Shown here in pieces: positions 17,068 through 25,016 of a DNA stretch of 64,000 nt (position 1 is its first letter; each line of letters opens with the position of its first letter). This DNA comes from Bacteroides congonensis (GTDB lineage: Bacteria > Bacteroidota > Bacteroidia > Bacteroidales > Bacteroidaceae): assembly GCF_900130125.1 (NCBI RefSeq), contig NZ_FQXY01000011.1, forward strand, positions 124,001-188,000. The letters run 5' to 3'. The notes beneath the pieces are model-generated. The model was given only the letters and a program-made list of their open reading frames with translations, ran no database searches and had not been told where the DNA came from. The position numbers and the translations under genes were made by a program.

Positions 17068-17940
17068 ATGAATTTCAATTGCATTATTAAAACTGGATTG
17101 GTAGCTGTAGCGGCTATGGTTAGTCTGAGCTCTTTCTCTCAAGACCTGATTGCCCGCCAGGCACCGATAGACAAAAAACTAAAATCAGTAGACTCTTTGG
17201 CCTTGCAAAAGCAAATCCGTGCCGAACAGTCCGAATATCCCGCCCTGAGTCTTTATCCTAACTGGAACAACCAGTATGTACACGCTTACGGAAATGCCAT
17301 TATCCCCGAAACTTACACTATCGACCTGACAGGTTTCCATATGCCGACTCCGAGTACGAAAATTACTTCGCCTTTCGGCCCTCGTTGGAGAAGAATGCAT
17401 AATGGTCTGGACTTGAAAGTGAATATCGGTGATACTATTGTTGCCGCATTCGATGGTAAAGTGCGTATTGTAAAATACGAGCGTAGAGGATATGGTAAAT
17501 ATGTCGTTATCCGTCATGATAATGGATTGGAAACTGTATATGGTCACTTGTCCAAGCAATTGGTTGAAGAAAACCAATTGGTGAAAGCCGGAGAAGTAAT
17601 CGGTTTGGGTGGTAATACAGGACGTTCTACTGGTTCACATCTTCATTTTGAAACCCGTTTCTTGGGAATTGCAATCAATCCGGTTTATATGTTTGACTTC
17701 CCGAAACAGGATATCGTAGCCGATACTTATACGTTCAGGAAGACAAAAGGCGTGAAACGCGCAGGCTCACATGATACTCAGGTAGCTGATGGCGCAATTC
17801 GTTATCACAAGGTGAAGAGTGGTGATACTTTGTCCCGCATTGCCAAATTGCGTGGTGTATCAGTCAGCACACTTTGTAAATTGAACCGCATCAAGCCGAC
17901 TACAACTTTGCGTATCGGACAGGTTTTGCGCTGTTCATAA
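17068..17940 (+). CDS. Secreted M23 metallopeptidase with LysM domain
   Basis: Predicted periplasmic peptidoglycan endopeptidase or amidase activator. It has 290 residues. Signal peptide at about 1-24 (IIKTGLVAVAAMVSLSSFSQ). The M23 (lysostaphin/LytM-type) domain spans about 95-215. The zinc-binding motif is present as HNGLD (first His and Asp), and HLHFE supplies the second His pair, so the metal site appears intact and the protein is probably catalytic. A single C-terminal LysM repeat (about 245-289, YHKVKSGDTLSRIAKLRGVS) would bind peptidoglycan. A terminator follows. Confidence 0.93.
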   Translation: MNFNCIIKTGLVAVAAMVSLSSFSQDLIARQAPIDKKLKSVDSLALQKQIRAEQSEYPALSLYPNWNNQYVHAYGNAIIPETYTIDLTGFHMPTPSTKITSPFGPRWRRMHNGLDLKVNIGDTIVAAFDGKVRIVKYERRGYGKYVVIRHDNGLETVYGHLSKQLVEENQLVKAGEVIGLGGNTGRSTGSHLHFETRFLGIAINPVYMFDFPKQDIVADTYTFRKTKGVKRAGSHDTQVADGAIRYHKVKSGDTLSRIAKLRGVSVSTLCKLNRIKPTTTLRIGQVLRCS

Positions 17941-17978
17941 ACTCGCTTGCTTATAAAACAGTAATACAATAGCTTTTG

Positions 17979-18014
17979 AAGAGGGCACTTTAATATAATT
18001 TAGAGTGCCCTCTT
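17979..18014 (+). terminator. Terminator behind the M23 gene
   Basis: An 11-bp perfect stem (17979-17989 with 18004-18014) followed by a T-rich tract (18013-18024), 38 nt past the stop. It separates ndk-M23 from the next unit. Confidence 0.85.
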
Positions 18015-18044
18015 TCTGTTTTTACTTAATTATTGTTACCTTTG
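18013..18044 (+). promoter_or_regulatory. Promoter of the DUF1599 gene
   Basis: -7 box TACCTTTG at 18037-18044 and TTTC at 18013-18016 (20-nt spacing). The upstream box overlaps the last bases of the terminator behind the M23 gene. The -7 box lies 19 nt before the chosen ATG at 18063. Confidence 0.5.
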
Positions 18045-18062
18045 CGCACTATTTGGAAGAAG

Positions 18063-18605
18063 ATGAAAGATACCAAGCAACAATTTGAACATGTCATCGC
18101 TTTGTGCCGTGACTTATTTTCCAAGAAGCTGCACGATTACGGGCCTGCGTGGCGTATTCTGCGTCCGGCTTCAGTAACCGACCAGATTTTTATCAAAGCC
18201 AACCGGATCCGTAGTATTGAAACCAAGGGGGTGACCTTGATTGACGAAGGAATCCGTGCCGAATTTATTGCGATTGTCAATTATGGCATCGTCGGACTTA
18301 TCCAGTTGGAACTGGGATATGCCGAATCTGCCGATATCAGCAATGAAGAAGCGATGGCTTTATACGATAAATATGCCAAGGAAGCATTGGAACTGATGCT
18401 TGCCAAGAATCATGACTATGATGAAGCTTGGCGTAGTATGCGTGTCAGCTCTTACACAGACTTGATTCTGATGAAGATATACCGCACCAAGCAGATTGAA
18501 ACTCTATCCGGCAATACGTTGGTATCCGAGGGGATTGACGCCAATTATATGGATATGATAAATTACTCTGTTTTCGGACTGATAAAGATAGAATTTGAAG
18601 GATAA
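18063..18605 (+). CDS. DUF1599 protein with an internal duplication
   Basis: Conserved Bacteroidetes protein of unknown function, 180 residues from the ATG at 18063 (MKDTKQQFEHV). An ATG ten codons upstream (18033) lies inside the promoter -7 box and is rejected. Two DUF1599 units are visible: the first has KLHDYGPAWRILRPASVTDQ, the second NHDYDEAWRSMRVSSYTDL. Each is followed by a K/R-rich helix and a hydrophobic helix (NYGIVGLIQLEL and NYSVFGLIKIEF). The all-helical fold with HDY and E residues recalls MazG-like pyrophosphohydrolases, but that is only a resemblance. It overlaps the next gene by 11 nt. Confidence 0.85.
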   Translation: MKDTKQQFEHVIALCRDLFSKKLHDYGPAWRILRPASVTDQIFIKANRIRSIETKGVTLIDEGIRAEFIAIVNYGIVGLIQLELGYAESADISNEEAMALYDKYAKEALELMLAKNHDYDEAWRSMRVSSYTDLILMKIYRTKQIETLSGNTLVSEGIDANYMDMINYSVFGLIKIEFEG

Positions 18606-19998
18606 GAACTTACATATTATTCAGAAAGTCATAGCGAATACCGGTCGCTTTCTTTTGGCGGCTTCGTTCATCTTTTCCGGATTTGTCAAGGCAGTTGATC
18701 CGCTGGGCTTCCAGTATAAGATACAGGATTATCTGACTGCATTCGGCATGGCTTCCTGGTTCCCTTCATTTTTCCCTTTGCTGGGCGGTATAGTACTGTC
18801 TGCCATTGAGTTTTTTGTCGGTATATCCCTGTTCTTTGGTACGCGGAGAACGCTTGCTTCTTCATTGGCACTGATGCTGATGATTGTCATGACACCACTG
18901 ACTTTGTATCTTGCCCTCTTCGATCCGGTTTCGGACTGCGGTTGTTTTGGTGATGCGTGGGTGTTGACAAATTGGGAAACATTTGGCAAGAATGTCATAT
19001 TGCTACTTGCAGCAATTGCAGCATTCCACTATAGGACGATGCTGACCCGCTTTATTAGTGTGAAAATGGAATGGCTGGTTTCTTTATACACATTGTTTTT
19101 TGTATTTACCCTGTCATTCTATTGTTTGGATCGTCTGCCGGTTTTAGATTTTCGCCCCTACAAGATAGGAAAGAATATCCTGGAGGGAATGACAATGCCC
19201 GAAGGGGCAAAACCTAGTGTATACGAAAGTGTCTTTATCCTGGAGAAAAATGGAGAAAAGAAAGAATTTACGCTGGATAACTATCCGGACAGTACATGGA
19301 CATTTGTAGACACACGCACTGTACTCAAAGAGAAAGGATATGAACCGGCCATCCACGATTTCTCCATGATGGACTTGAGCACTGGAAATGATATTACACA
19401 AGATGTATTGACTGATATGGGATACACTTTCCTGTTGGTCGCCCATCGGATTGAAGAAGCGGATGACAGTAACATTGACTTGATTAACGAAATATATGAC
19501 TACTCGGTGGAGCATGGCTATAAGTTCTATTGCCTGACCTCTTCACCGGAAGAACAGATAGAATTGTGGAAGGATAAGACCGGAGCGGAATATCCTTTCT
19601 GTCAGATGGATGATATAACGTTGAAGACGATGGTACGTTCTAATCCGGGATTGATGTTGATAAAGAACGGAACGATTCTGAATAAATGGAGCGACGAGGA
19701 TATACCGGATGAATATGTGCTGACTGACAAACTGGAAAATATACCGTTGGGACAACAAAAGATGGAGAGCGATGTTCACACCGTGGGATATGTATTCTTG
19801 TGGTTCATTATTCCATTGTTGCTGGTATTGGGAGTGGATGTTTTGGTCGTTCGTCGTAGAGAACGGAAATCCGTAAAGAGGAAGCAGCAGGAAGATGCCC
19901 TGAAAGCAACCGAAGCTCAAGAACTGACGGACAGTGCCCGGAAGCCGACAGACAACGCGCCAATGTCAGTTGATAACTCCAACAGGGTGAAGCCATAG
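18595..19998 (+). CDS. DoxX/MauE-like membrane protein with thioredoxin-like domain
   Basis: It has 467 residues and, as I recall, matches the family NCBI calls 'BT_3928 family'. The N-terminal half (about 1-190) is DoxX/MauE-like with several membrane helices: FLLAASFIFSGFVKAVDP, and a redox-type motif DCGCFGDAW near residue 122. A soluble part (about 225-385) resembles a thioredoxin fold without a CxxC pair (SNPGLMLIKNGTILNKWSDE). A final membrane helix (about 400-420) precedes a charged tail. The only start giving full overlap is TTG at 18595, inside the DUF1599 gene. The MauE-like part suggests periplasmic disulfide or electron handling (inference). Confidence 0.85.
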   Translation: MKDKNLHIIQKVIANTGRFLLAASFIFSGFVKAVDPLGFQYKIQDYLTAFGMASWFPSFFPLLGGIVLSAIEFFVGISLFFGTRRTLASSLALMLMIVMTPLTLYLALFDPVSDCGCFGDAWVLTNWETFGKNVILLLAAIAAFHYRTMLTRFISVKMEWLVSLYTLFFVFTLSFYCLDRLPVLDFRPYKIGKNILEGMTMPEGAKPSVYESVFILEKNGEKKEFTLDNYPDSTWTFVDTRTVLKEKGYEPAIHDFSMMDLSTGNDITQDVLTDMGYTFLLVAHRIEEADDSNIDLINEIYDYSVEHGYKFYCLTSSPEEQIELWKDKTGAEYPFCQMDDITLKTMVRSNPGLMLIKNGTILNKWSDEDIPDEYVLTDKLENIPLGQQKMESDVHTVGYVFLWFIIPLLLVLGVDVLVVRRRERKSVKRKQQEDALKATEAQELTDSARKPTDNAPMSVDNSNRVKP

Positions 19999-20066
19999 AC
20001 TATTAAATAGAAAATCGTAAATAAGAGAATAGTAAATTTATTAACCCTTTAAATAAAGAAAACAAA

Positions 20067-20825
20067 ATGAGAAAGAACATTGTCGCAGGAAACTGGAAAA
20101 TGAACAAAACCCTTCAAGAGGGTATCGCTTTGGCAAAAGAACTGAACGAAGCATTGGCTAACGAAAAGCCCAATTGTGATGTAATCATCTGTACTCCGTT
20201 TATTCACTTGGCTTCTGTTACTCCGTTGGTAGACGCTGCCAAGATCGGTGTAGGTGCTGAAAACTGTGCAGACAAAGCGTCAGGTGCATACACAGGTGAA
20301 GTTTCTGCTGAAATGGTTGCTTCTACCGGTGCTAAATATGTAATTCTGGGTCACTCTGAACGTCGTGCTTACTACGGTGAAACAGTTGCTATCCTTGAAG
20401 AAAAAGTAAAATTGGCTTTGGCTAACAGTCTGACTCCGATTTTCTGTATCGGTGAAGTATTGGAAGAACGCGAAGCTAACAAGCAGAATGAAGTAGTAGC
20501 TGCTCAGATGGAATCTGTATTCTCTCTGTCTGCTGAAGACTTCTCTAAGATTGTGTTGGCTTACGAACCGGTTTGGGCTATCGGTACAGGTAAAACTGCT
20601 ACTCCTGAACAAGCACAGGAAATCCACGCTTTCATCCGTTCAATCGTGGCTGACAAGTATGGCAAGGAAATCGCTGATAATACTTCTATCCTTTACGGTG
20701 GTAGCTGCAAGCCTTCTAACGCTAAAGAACTGTTCTCTAACCCGGACGTTGACGGTGGTTTGATTGGTGGTGCTGCTTTGAAAGTATCTGATTTCAAAGG
20801 TATCATTGATGCATTTAACGCATAA
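20067..20825 (+). CDS. tpiA: Triose-phosphate isomerase
   Basis: Interconverts dihydroxyacetone phosphate and glyceraldehyde 3-phosphate in glycolysis. It has 252 residues. N-terminal GNWKMNKT (catalytic Lys), YVILGHSERRAYYGE (catalytic His), VLAYEPVWAIGTGKTA (catalytic Glu and loop 6) and GGSCKPSNAKEL are all present. Codon choice is strongly biased, with many GCT and GGT codons, as in highly expressed Bacteroides genes. A long inverted repeat follows 15 nt after the stop. Confidence 0.98.
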   Translation: MRKNIVAGNWKMNKTLQEGIALAKELNEALANEKPNCDVIICTPFIHLASVTPLVDAAKIGVGAENCADKASGAYTGEVSAEMVASTGAKYVILGHSERRAYYGETVAILEEKVKLALANSLTPIFCIGEVLEEREANKQNEVVAAQMESVFSLSAEDFSKIVLAYEPVWAIGTGKTATPEQAQEIHAFIRSIVADKYGKEIADNTSILYGGSCKPSNAKELFSNPDVDGGLIGGAALKVSDFKGIIDAFNA

Positions 20826-20839
20826 TTAAAACTTATTTC

Positions 20840-20912
20840 AGGCACGGATTTCACGGATTACACGGTTTAGTGTATGAAATCAGAAACCGTGTAATCCGCG
20901 TAATCCGTGCCT
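20840..20912. repeat. Long hairpin of CACGGATT-type repeats between tpiA and SPOR gene
   Basis: Two 29-nt arms (20840-20868 and 20884-20912) pair at 27 of 29 positions around a 15-nt loop. Each arm is itself a tandem of CACGGATT-like units. It could terminate tpiA transcription or act as a 3' stabiliser, though no T run follows. The sequence type resembles dispersed intergenic repeats I remember from Bacteroides genomes. Confidence 0.85.
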
Positions 20913-20927
20913 AATATTATTTATAAA

Positions 20928-21377
20928 ATGAGAAAACTAGCTTTACTTACTTTATTGTTGGTCTTGGCAAGTGTCGGCGCACAAGCACAGGGCATTGTCA
21001 AAAGCCTGGAACGTACAGTGCCGGGACAGGGAAAGGTGGCTATTCATCAAGACCCCCGTATTGGAGCTCTGATTGGTGTGGAACGTCCTGCGACAGGAGA
21101 ACAGAAAGTAATAAAGACTTCCGGATACCGGATACAGGCGTATGCCGGTAATAATACCCGTCAGGCTAAGAATGATGCTTATCATGTAGCCTCGCGTGTT
21201 AAAGAATATTTCCCGGAGTTGCCGATATATACTTCATTCACTCCTCCCCGCTGGCTTTGCCGTGTGGGTGATTTCAGGAGTATTGAAGAGGCGGACGCGA
21301 TGATGCGTCGGTTGAAAGCTACCGGTGTGTTCAAAGAGGTCTCTATTGTAAGAGATCAGATAAATATCCCTTTATAA
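20928..21377 (+). CDS. SPOR domain protein, secreted
   Basis: Small exported protein predicted to bind denuded peptidoglycan through a C-terminal SPOR domain. The start is the ATG at 20928 (MRKLALLTLLLVLASVGAQA, a clean signal peptide); an ATG 21 nt upstream (20907) would lie in the hairpin. It has 149 residues. The SPOR domain (about 70-149) shows YRIQAYAGNNTRQAKNDAY and CRVGDFRSIEEADAMMRRL. It is placed 7 nt before folE and is probably co-transcribed. Confidence 0.9.
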   Translation: MRKLALLTLLLVLASVGAQAQGIVKSLERTVPGQGKVAIHQDPRIGALIGVERPATGEQKVIKTSGYRIQAYAGNNTRQAKNDAYHVASRVKEYFPELPIYTSFTPPRWLCRVGDFRSIEEADAMMRRLKATGVFKEVSIVRDQINIPL

Positions 21378-21384
21378 ATCTATC

Positions 21385-21975
21385 ATGTTAGGAAAAGAAG
21401 AAATTATCTCTCCGAATCTGGAAGAGTTGAAAAGTCATTATCATAGTATTATAACTTTGTTGGGCGAAGATGCTGAACGGGAAGGGTTGTTGAAAACTCC
21501 GGAACGGGTGGCTAAGGCAATGTTAAGTTTGACAAAGGGATACCATATGGATCCTCACGAAGTGCTCCGCTCTGCTAAATTTCAGGAAGAATATAGTCAG
21601 ATGGTGATTGTAAAGGACATTGATTTCTTCTCTCTCTGCGAACATCATATGCTGCCGTTCTACGGAAAGGCGCACGTGGCTTATATCCCTAACGGCTATA
21701 TCACCGGGTTGAGCAAGATTGCCCGTGTAGTCGATATTTTCTCTCATCGCCTGCAAGTGCAGGAACGCATGACGCTGCAAATCAAAGAGTGTATCCAGGA
21801 AACACTGAATCCATTGGGAGTGATGGTTGTAGTGGAAGCAAAACATATGTGTATGCAGATGCGTGGTGTGGAAAAGCAGAACTCTATTACTACTACCTCA
21901 GATTTTACAGGCGCCTTCAATCAGGCAAAGACTCGCGAAGAGTTTATGAATCTCATTCAACACGGGCGGGTATAA
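21385..21975 (+). CDS. folE: GTP cyclohydrolase I
   Basis: First step of tetrahydrofolate (and pterin) synthesis: GTP to 7,8-dihydroneopterin triphosphate plus formate. It has 196 residues. The zinc-site signature FFSLCEHHMLPFYGKAHVAY and the later Cys in KHMCMQMRGVEK are present, as are the substrate residues in GLSKIARVVDIFSHRLQVQE. It is convergent with dnaG, with only 21 nt between the stops; a GGCGGG/CCCGCC hairpin spanning 21965-21988 may help separate the transcripts. Confidence 0.97.
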   Translation: MLGKEEIISPNLEELKSHYHSIITLLGEDAEREGLLKTPERVAKAMLSLTKGYHMDPHEVLRSAKFQEEYSQMVIVKDIDFFSLCEHHMLPFYGKAHVAYIPNGYITGLSKIARVVDIFSHRLQVQERMTLQIKECIQETLNPLGVMVVVEAKHMCMQMRGVEKQNSITTTSDFTGAFNQAKTREEFMNLIQHGRV

Positions 21976-21996
21976 ACAGTTTCCCGCCTTAGGAGA

Positions 21997-24090
21997 TTAG
22001 CGCAAGACGACGCGGTCTCCCAGACGTTTAGCCATAATGCTTTGGACTGTTCTTAGTTCATTATAGCGTTGCATCAACGAATCGCACTTTTCATTATCGT
22101 GCGCTAGTGCAGGGTCTTGCAAAGCATAAAGCATATGCTTTAACTCTTCCGTTACAATGGCATATTTGAAGTTAATCATCAGCATTGGAACCAGTTCATA
22201 AAGACGTTCCTCATCTGTCACAATCTTCTGTGACTTGGAATGATATTTACTAAGCTGATAACGTACATTAATCAAGTCCACACTCAGTTTACTGATAACC
22301 TGATCGGGATGCGCCAGAAAATAGCGTTCCGCTACGAAACCTGAATCGTGCATATGTGCGGCGGCTTCCGACAACATTTGGCGGTGTAACGGATTATGAA
22401 AAGCCAAATCATCTTCTTTCAAGTCGTTGATGACGTACTCTATAACGGTCACCGGAATCTCGTTTCCTTCTTCATCCGTCAGATTACACATGACTTTTTC
22501 TCCATAGCGGACTACCGCCTGCAATATCAGTCGCTCGAATTTATAGAACTCCTGTCCTTCTTTTCCTTCCTGTGGAATAAAAGAAGCATAGTTATCTTCT
22601 TGTGGCGGGAAAGGGGCTTCTGTATATCCGGCATCAGCAACTTCCGGTGGTAACGGAACATCACCGTCCGTCATGGGGATATTACCATTCGCTTCTCCCT
22701 GCTGACCTTGTTGAGCCATCGTAGCTGTTCGCTGGGCAATCCGGCGATCACGTTCAGTCTGTTCGGCACGTTTTTCTGCTTGTGTTTCCCTTCTTTTGGC
22801 AACTTCCGAGACCAGCAGTTTGTCTTCTACATGCAGTAACTGTGCGCATTCTTTGATATATACATCCCGTACAATCGCTTCCGGTATGACGGAGATGCTT
22901 TGTACCAAGTTGCCGATCAACTCTGCCCGTTTGATAGGATCTTTTCCGGCATCTTCCAGCAGCAAGTTGGTCTTGAAGCGGATAAAGTCCGTCTCATGCT
23001 CCGATATGAAGGCTTGGAATTCCGTAGAGTTATGTTTGCGGGCAAAAGAGTCCGGGTCGTCGCCATCGGGCAGCAGACAAACTTTGATATTCATGCCTTC
23101 TTCAAGCAGCATATCAATGCCTCGGATAGAAGCCTTTATACCCGCTGCGTCGCCGTCATAGAGCACAGTCATATTATTGGTGAACCGGTGAATCATACGG
23201 ATTTGTCCCGGTGTAAGAGCCGTTCCCGAAGAAGCTACCACGTTTTCTATACCGGATTGATGCATGGAAATGACATCCGTGTAACCTTCTACCAGGAAGC
23301 AACGGTCTTGCTTCACAATTGCCTGTTTGGCAAAATAGATACCGTATAATTCGTTACTCTTATGGTAAATCTCCGATTCTGGAGAGTTGACATATTTGAC
23401 TTTTACGCCTTTGGTGGCACTGGCAAGCACACGTCCGCCGAAGGCCACTACTTTACCGGAAAGAGTATGAACGGGGAAAATGACACGTCCCCAAAAACGA
23501 TCCCGCAAACGATGATCGTCTGTCTCATAGCAAAGTCCTGTCTTTACGAGATATTCCTTCTTATATCCTTTCTGTAAAGCTTCCTTGGAGAAAGCATCAT
23601 GACTATCAGTACAATATCCCAATTGGAACTTCTCGATAATGTCATCCCGGAAACCACGGTTACGGAAATAAGCCATACCGATGCTACGACCGTCTATATG
23701 GTTCTTCAGTATATTCTGAAAGTAGTCGCGTGCGAAGTTATTAACAATAAACAGACTTTCGCGTTCGCTCTGCACAAACTTCTCTTCATCGCTCAGCTCC
23801 CGTTCCTTAATCTCGATATTGTATTTCTTGGCAAGGTATCTCAGAGCTTCCGGATAAGACATCTGCTCGTGTTCCATGATGAAGTGCACCGCGTTTCCAC
23901 CTTTGCCACACGCAAAGCATTTGCAAAGCCCTTTGGCGGGAGAAACGTAAAAAGAAGGTGTCTTGTCACTATGAAACGGGCACAAACCGACGTAATTGAC
24001 ACCACGCTTGCGCAGGGTGACAAAATCTGAAACGACATCCATAATCTGTGCCGCATCCAATATCCGGTCTATGGTAACTTGATCTATCAT
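21997..24090 (-). CDS. dnaG: DNA primase
   Basis: Synthesises RNA primers for replication. It has 697 residues from ATG 24090 (MIDQVTIDRILDAAQIMDVV). A longer frame to 24132 would begin upstream of the promoter -7 box and is rejected. The CHC2 zinc finger (CPFHSDKTPSFYVSPAKG and CFACGKGG) is at about 37-65. The catalytic TOPRIM core carries LVEGYTDVISM, ASSGTALTPGQIRMI and LYDGDAAGIKAS. A Gln/Glu-rich linker (about 435-530) precedes the C-terminal helicase-interaction region. Such a long linker is common in Bacteroidetes primases. Confidence 0.96.
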   Translation of the reverse strand: MIDQVTIDRILDAAQIMDVVSDFVTLRKRGVNYVGLCPFHSDKTPSFYVSPAKGLCKCFACGKGGNAVHFIMEHEQMSYPEALRYLAKKYNIEIKERELSDEEKFVQSERESLFIVNNFARDYFQNILKNHIDGRSIGMAYFRNRGFRDDIIEKFQLGYCTDSHDAFSKEALQKGYKKEYLVKTGLCYETDDHRLRDRFWGRVIFPVHTLSGKVVAFGGRVLASATKGVKVKYVNSPESEIYHKSNELYGIYFAKQAIVKQDRCFLVEGYTDVISMHQSGIENVVASSGTALTPGQIRMIHRFTNNMTVLYDGDAAGIKASIRGIDMLLEEGMNIKVCLLPDGDDPDSFARKHNSTEFQAFISEHETDFIRFKTNLLLEDAGKDPIKRAELIGNLVQSISVIPEAIVRDVYIKECAQLLHVEDKLLVSEVAKRRETQAEKRAEQTERDRRIAQRTATMAQQGQQGEANGNIPMTDGDVPLPPEVADAGYTEAPFPPQEDNYASFIPQEGKEGQEFYKFERLILQAVVRYGEKVMCNLTDEEGNEIPVTVIEYVINDLKEDDLAFHNPLHRQMLSEAAAHMHDSGFVAERYFLAHPDQVISKLSVDLINVRYQLSKYHSKSQKIVTDEERLYELVPMLMINFKYAIVTEELKHMLYALQDPALAHDNEKCDSLMQRYNELRTVQSIMAKRLGDRVVLR

Positions 24091-24121
24091 TCTTTCTCCT
24101 GTGAATCTGTTTTTGCGGATA

Positions 24122-24152
24122 CAAAGGTACATATAAAAAAATCCCCTGCAAA
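24122..24152 (-). promoter_or_regulatory. Promoter of dnaG
   Basis: Minus-strand -7 box TACCTTTG at 24129-24122 and a perfect TTTG at 24152-24149, spacing 19 nt. The -33 box lies within the stem of the preceding tyrA terminator. The position fixes the dnaG start at 24090. Confidence 0.7.
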
Positions 24153-24170
24153 GAACTTTTTTGCAGGGGA
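24142..24170 (-). terminator. Terminator of the pheA-tyrA operon
   Basis: An 11-bp perfect stem (24160-24170 with 24142-24152) and a 7-nt loop, followed on the minus strand by a run of T (complement of 24135-24141), 29 nt past the tyrA stop. It overlaps the dnaG -33 box. Confidence 0.88.
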
Positions 24171-24198
24171 GCGTTAAATCTTATATGCCGGTTAGGAA

Positions 24199-24972
24199 TT
24201 ATTTAATCTTCTCCCGAATCTTCGTCAGATACTTTTTCATCCCTTCCGCATCCTTGTTTTCGATGATTTCGAGAAGGTTTTTCAACTCGGTGCGGATATT
24301 GGTCACTTGTCCCGGAGTACGTGGATTGAACAGGATTTCCTGAAGCAGATAATCATCCTCGCTCAATAGCCCCTTGGCGATAGCCATGTGCTTCTTGAAC
24401 GTAGTTCCCGGAGCTTCCTGATGCTTCATTACGGCTGCGAATACGAAAGTCGAGACGAACGGGATAGAAAGCGAGTAGGCCACTGTCTCGTCATGTTCGT
24501 CGAATGTGTATTCGAAAATATTCAGCCGTAACGTTTGGTAAAGGTCTTTGAAGAATATCTTTCCCAAATGATCCCCCTCACTGATGATAATGGCATTTTC
24601 GCTGCTCAGGTTACTGAGACTGGCGAAAGTTGGGCCAAACATCGGGTGACTGGAAACGTAACGGAAACCGCTTTCTTCATAAAACTTCTTCAGTCCTGTT
24701 TTTACAGAGGCAATGTCACTAATGATACAGTCTTTGGGAAGTACGGGCAATACTTTACGAAAAGCATCCAGCGTGTACTTTACGGTGACGGCATTAATAA
24801 CCAGTTCCGGTTCGAATTCCTTAATCTCCTCTAATGTAGTGAAACGATACGTGTTATAGACAAAGCGCAACTGGTGCGGGTTGACGTCATACACGGCCGT
24901 CTCGTGTTGAAAGCTCAAAATATCAGTAAAGAAGGAACCCATTTTTCCGGCTCCAAGGATTAATATTCTCAT
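24199..24972 (-). CDS. tyrA: Prephenate dehydrogenase
   Basis: NAD(P)-dependent oxidative decarboxylation of prephenate to 4-hydroxyphenylpyruvate, the tyrosine branch. It has 257 residues. The N-terminal Rossmann motif is ILGAGKMGSFFTDIL. CIISDIASVKTGL and FRYVSSHPMFGPTFASL carry the conserved Ser and His of the active site. It lacks an ACT or chorismate mutase domain, so it is the minimal catalytic form. Last gene of the operon with pheA, the aminotransferase and the DAHP synthase, with a terminator immediately downstream. Confidence 0.93.
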   Translation of the reverse strand: MRILILGAGKMGSFFTDILSFQHETAVYDVNPHQLRFVYNTYRFTTLEEIKEFEPELVINAVTVKYTLDAFRKVLPVLPKDCIISDIASVKTGLKKFYEESGFRYVSSHPMFGPTFASLSNLSSENAIIISEGDHLGKIFFKDLYQTLRLNIFEYTFDEHDETVAYSLSIPFVSTFVFAAVMKHQEAPGTTFKKHMAIAKGLLSEDDYLLQEILFNPRTPGQVTNIRTELKNLLEIIENKDAEGMKKYLTKIREKIK

Positions 24973-24991
24973 ATTCTTATTTATTTAATAG

Positions 24992-25016
24992 TAAGTAGTC
25001 AATACCTGACTACTTA
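24992..25016 (-). other. Intercistronic hairpin over the DAHP synthase stop codon
   Basis: A 10-bp perfect stem (24992-25001 with 25007-25016) with a 5-nt loop. The arm at 25007-25016 includes the stop codon at 25010-25012. No T run follows, so it is more likely an mRNA stability or processing element than a terminator. Confidence 0.5.

Noticed and set aside
23991..24132. dnaG start at 24132
   Set aside because: A TTTG-19-TACCTTTG promoter lies downstream of that ATG; the primase N-terminus matches from 24090.
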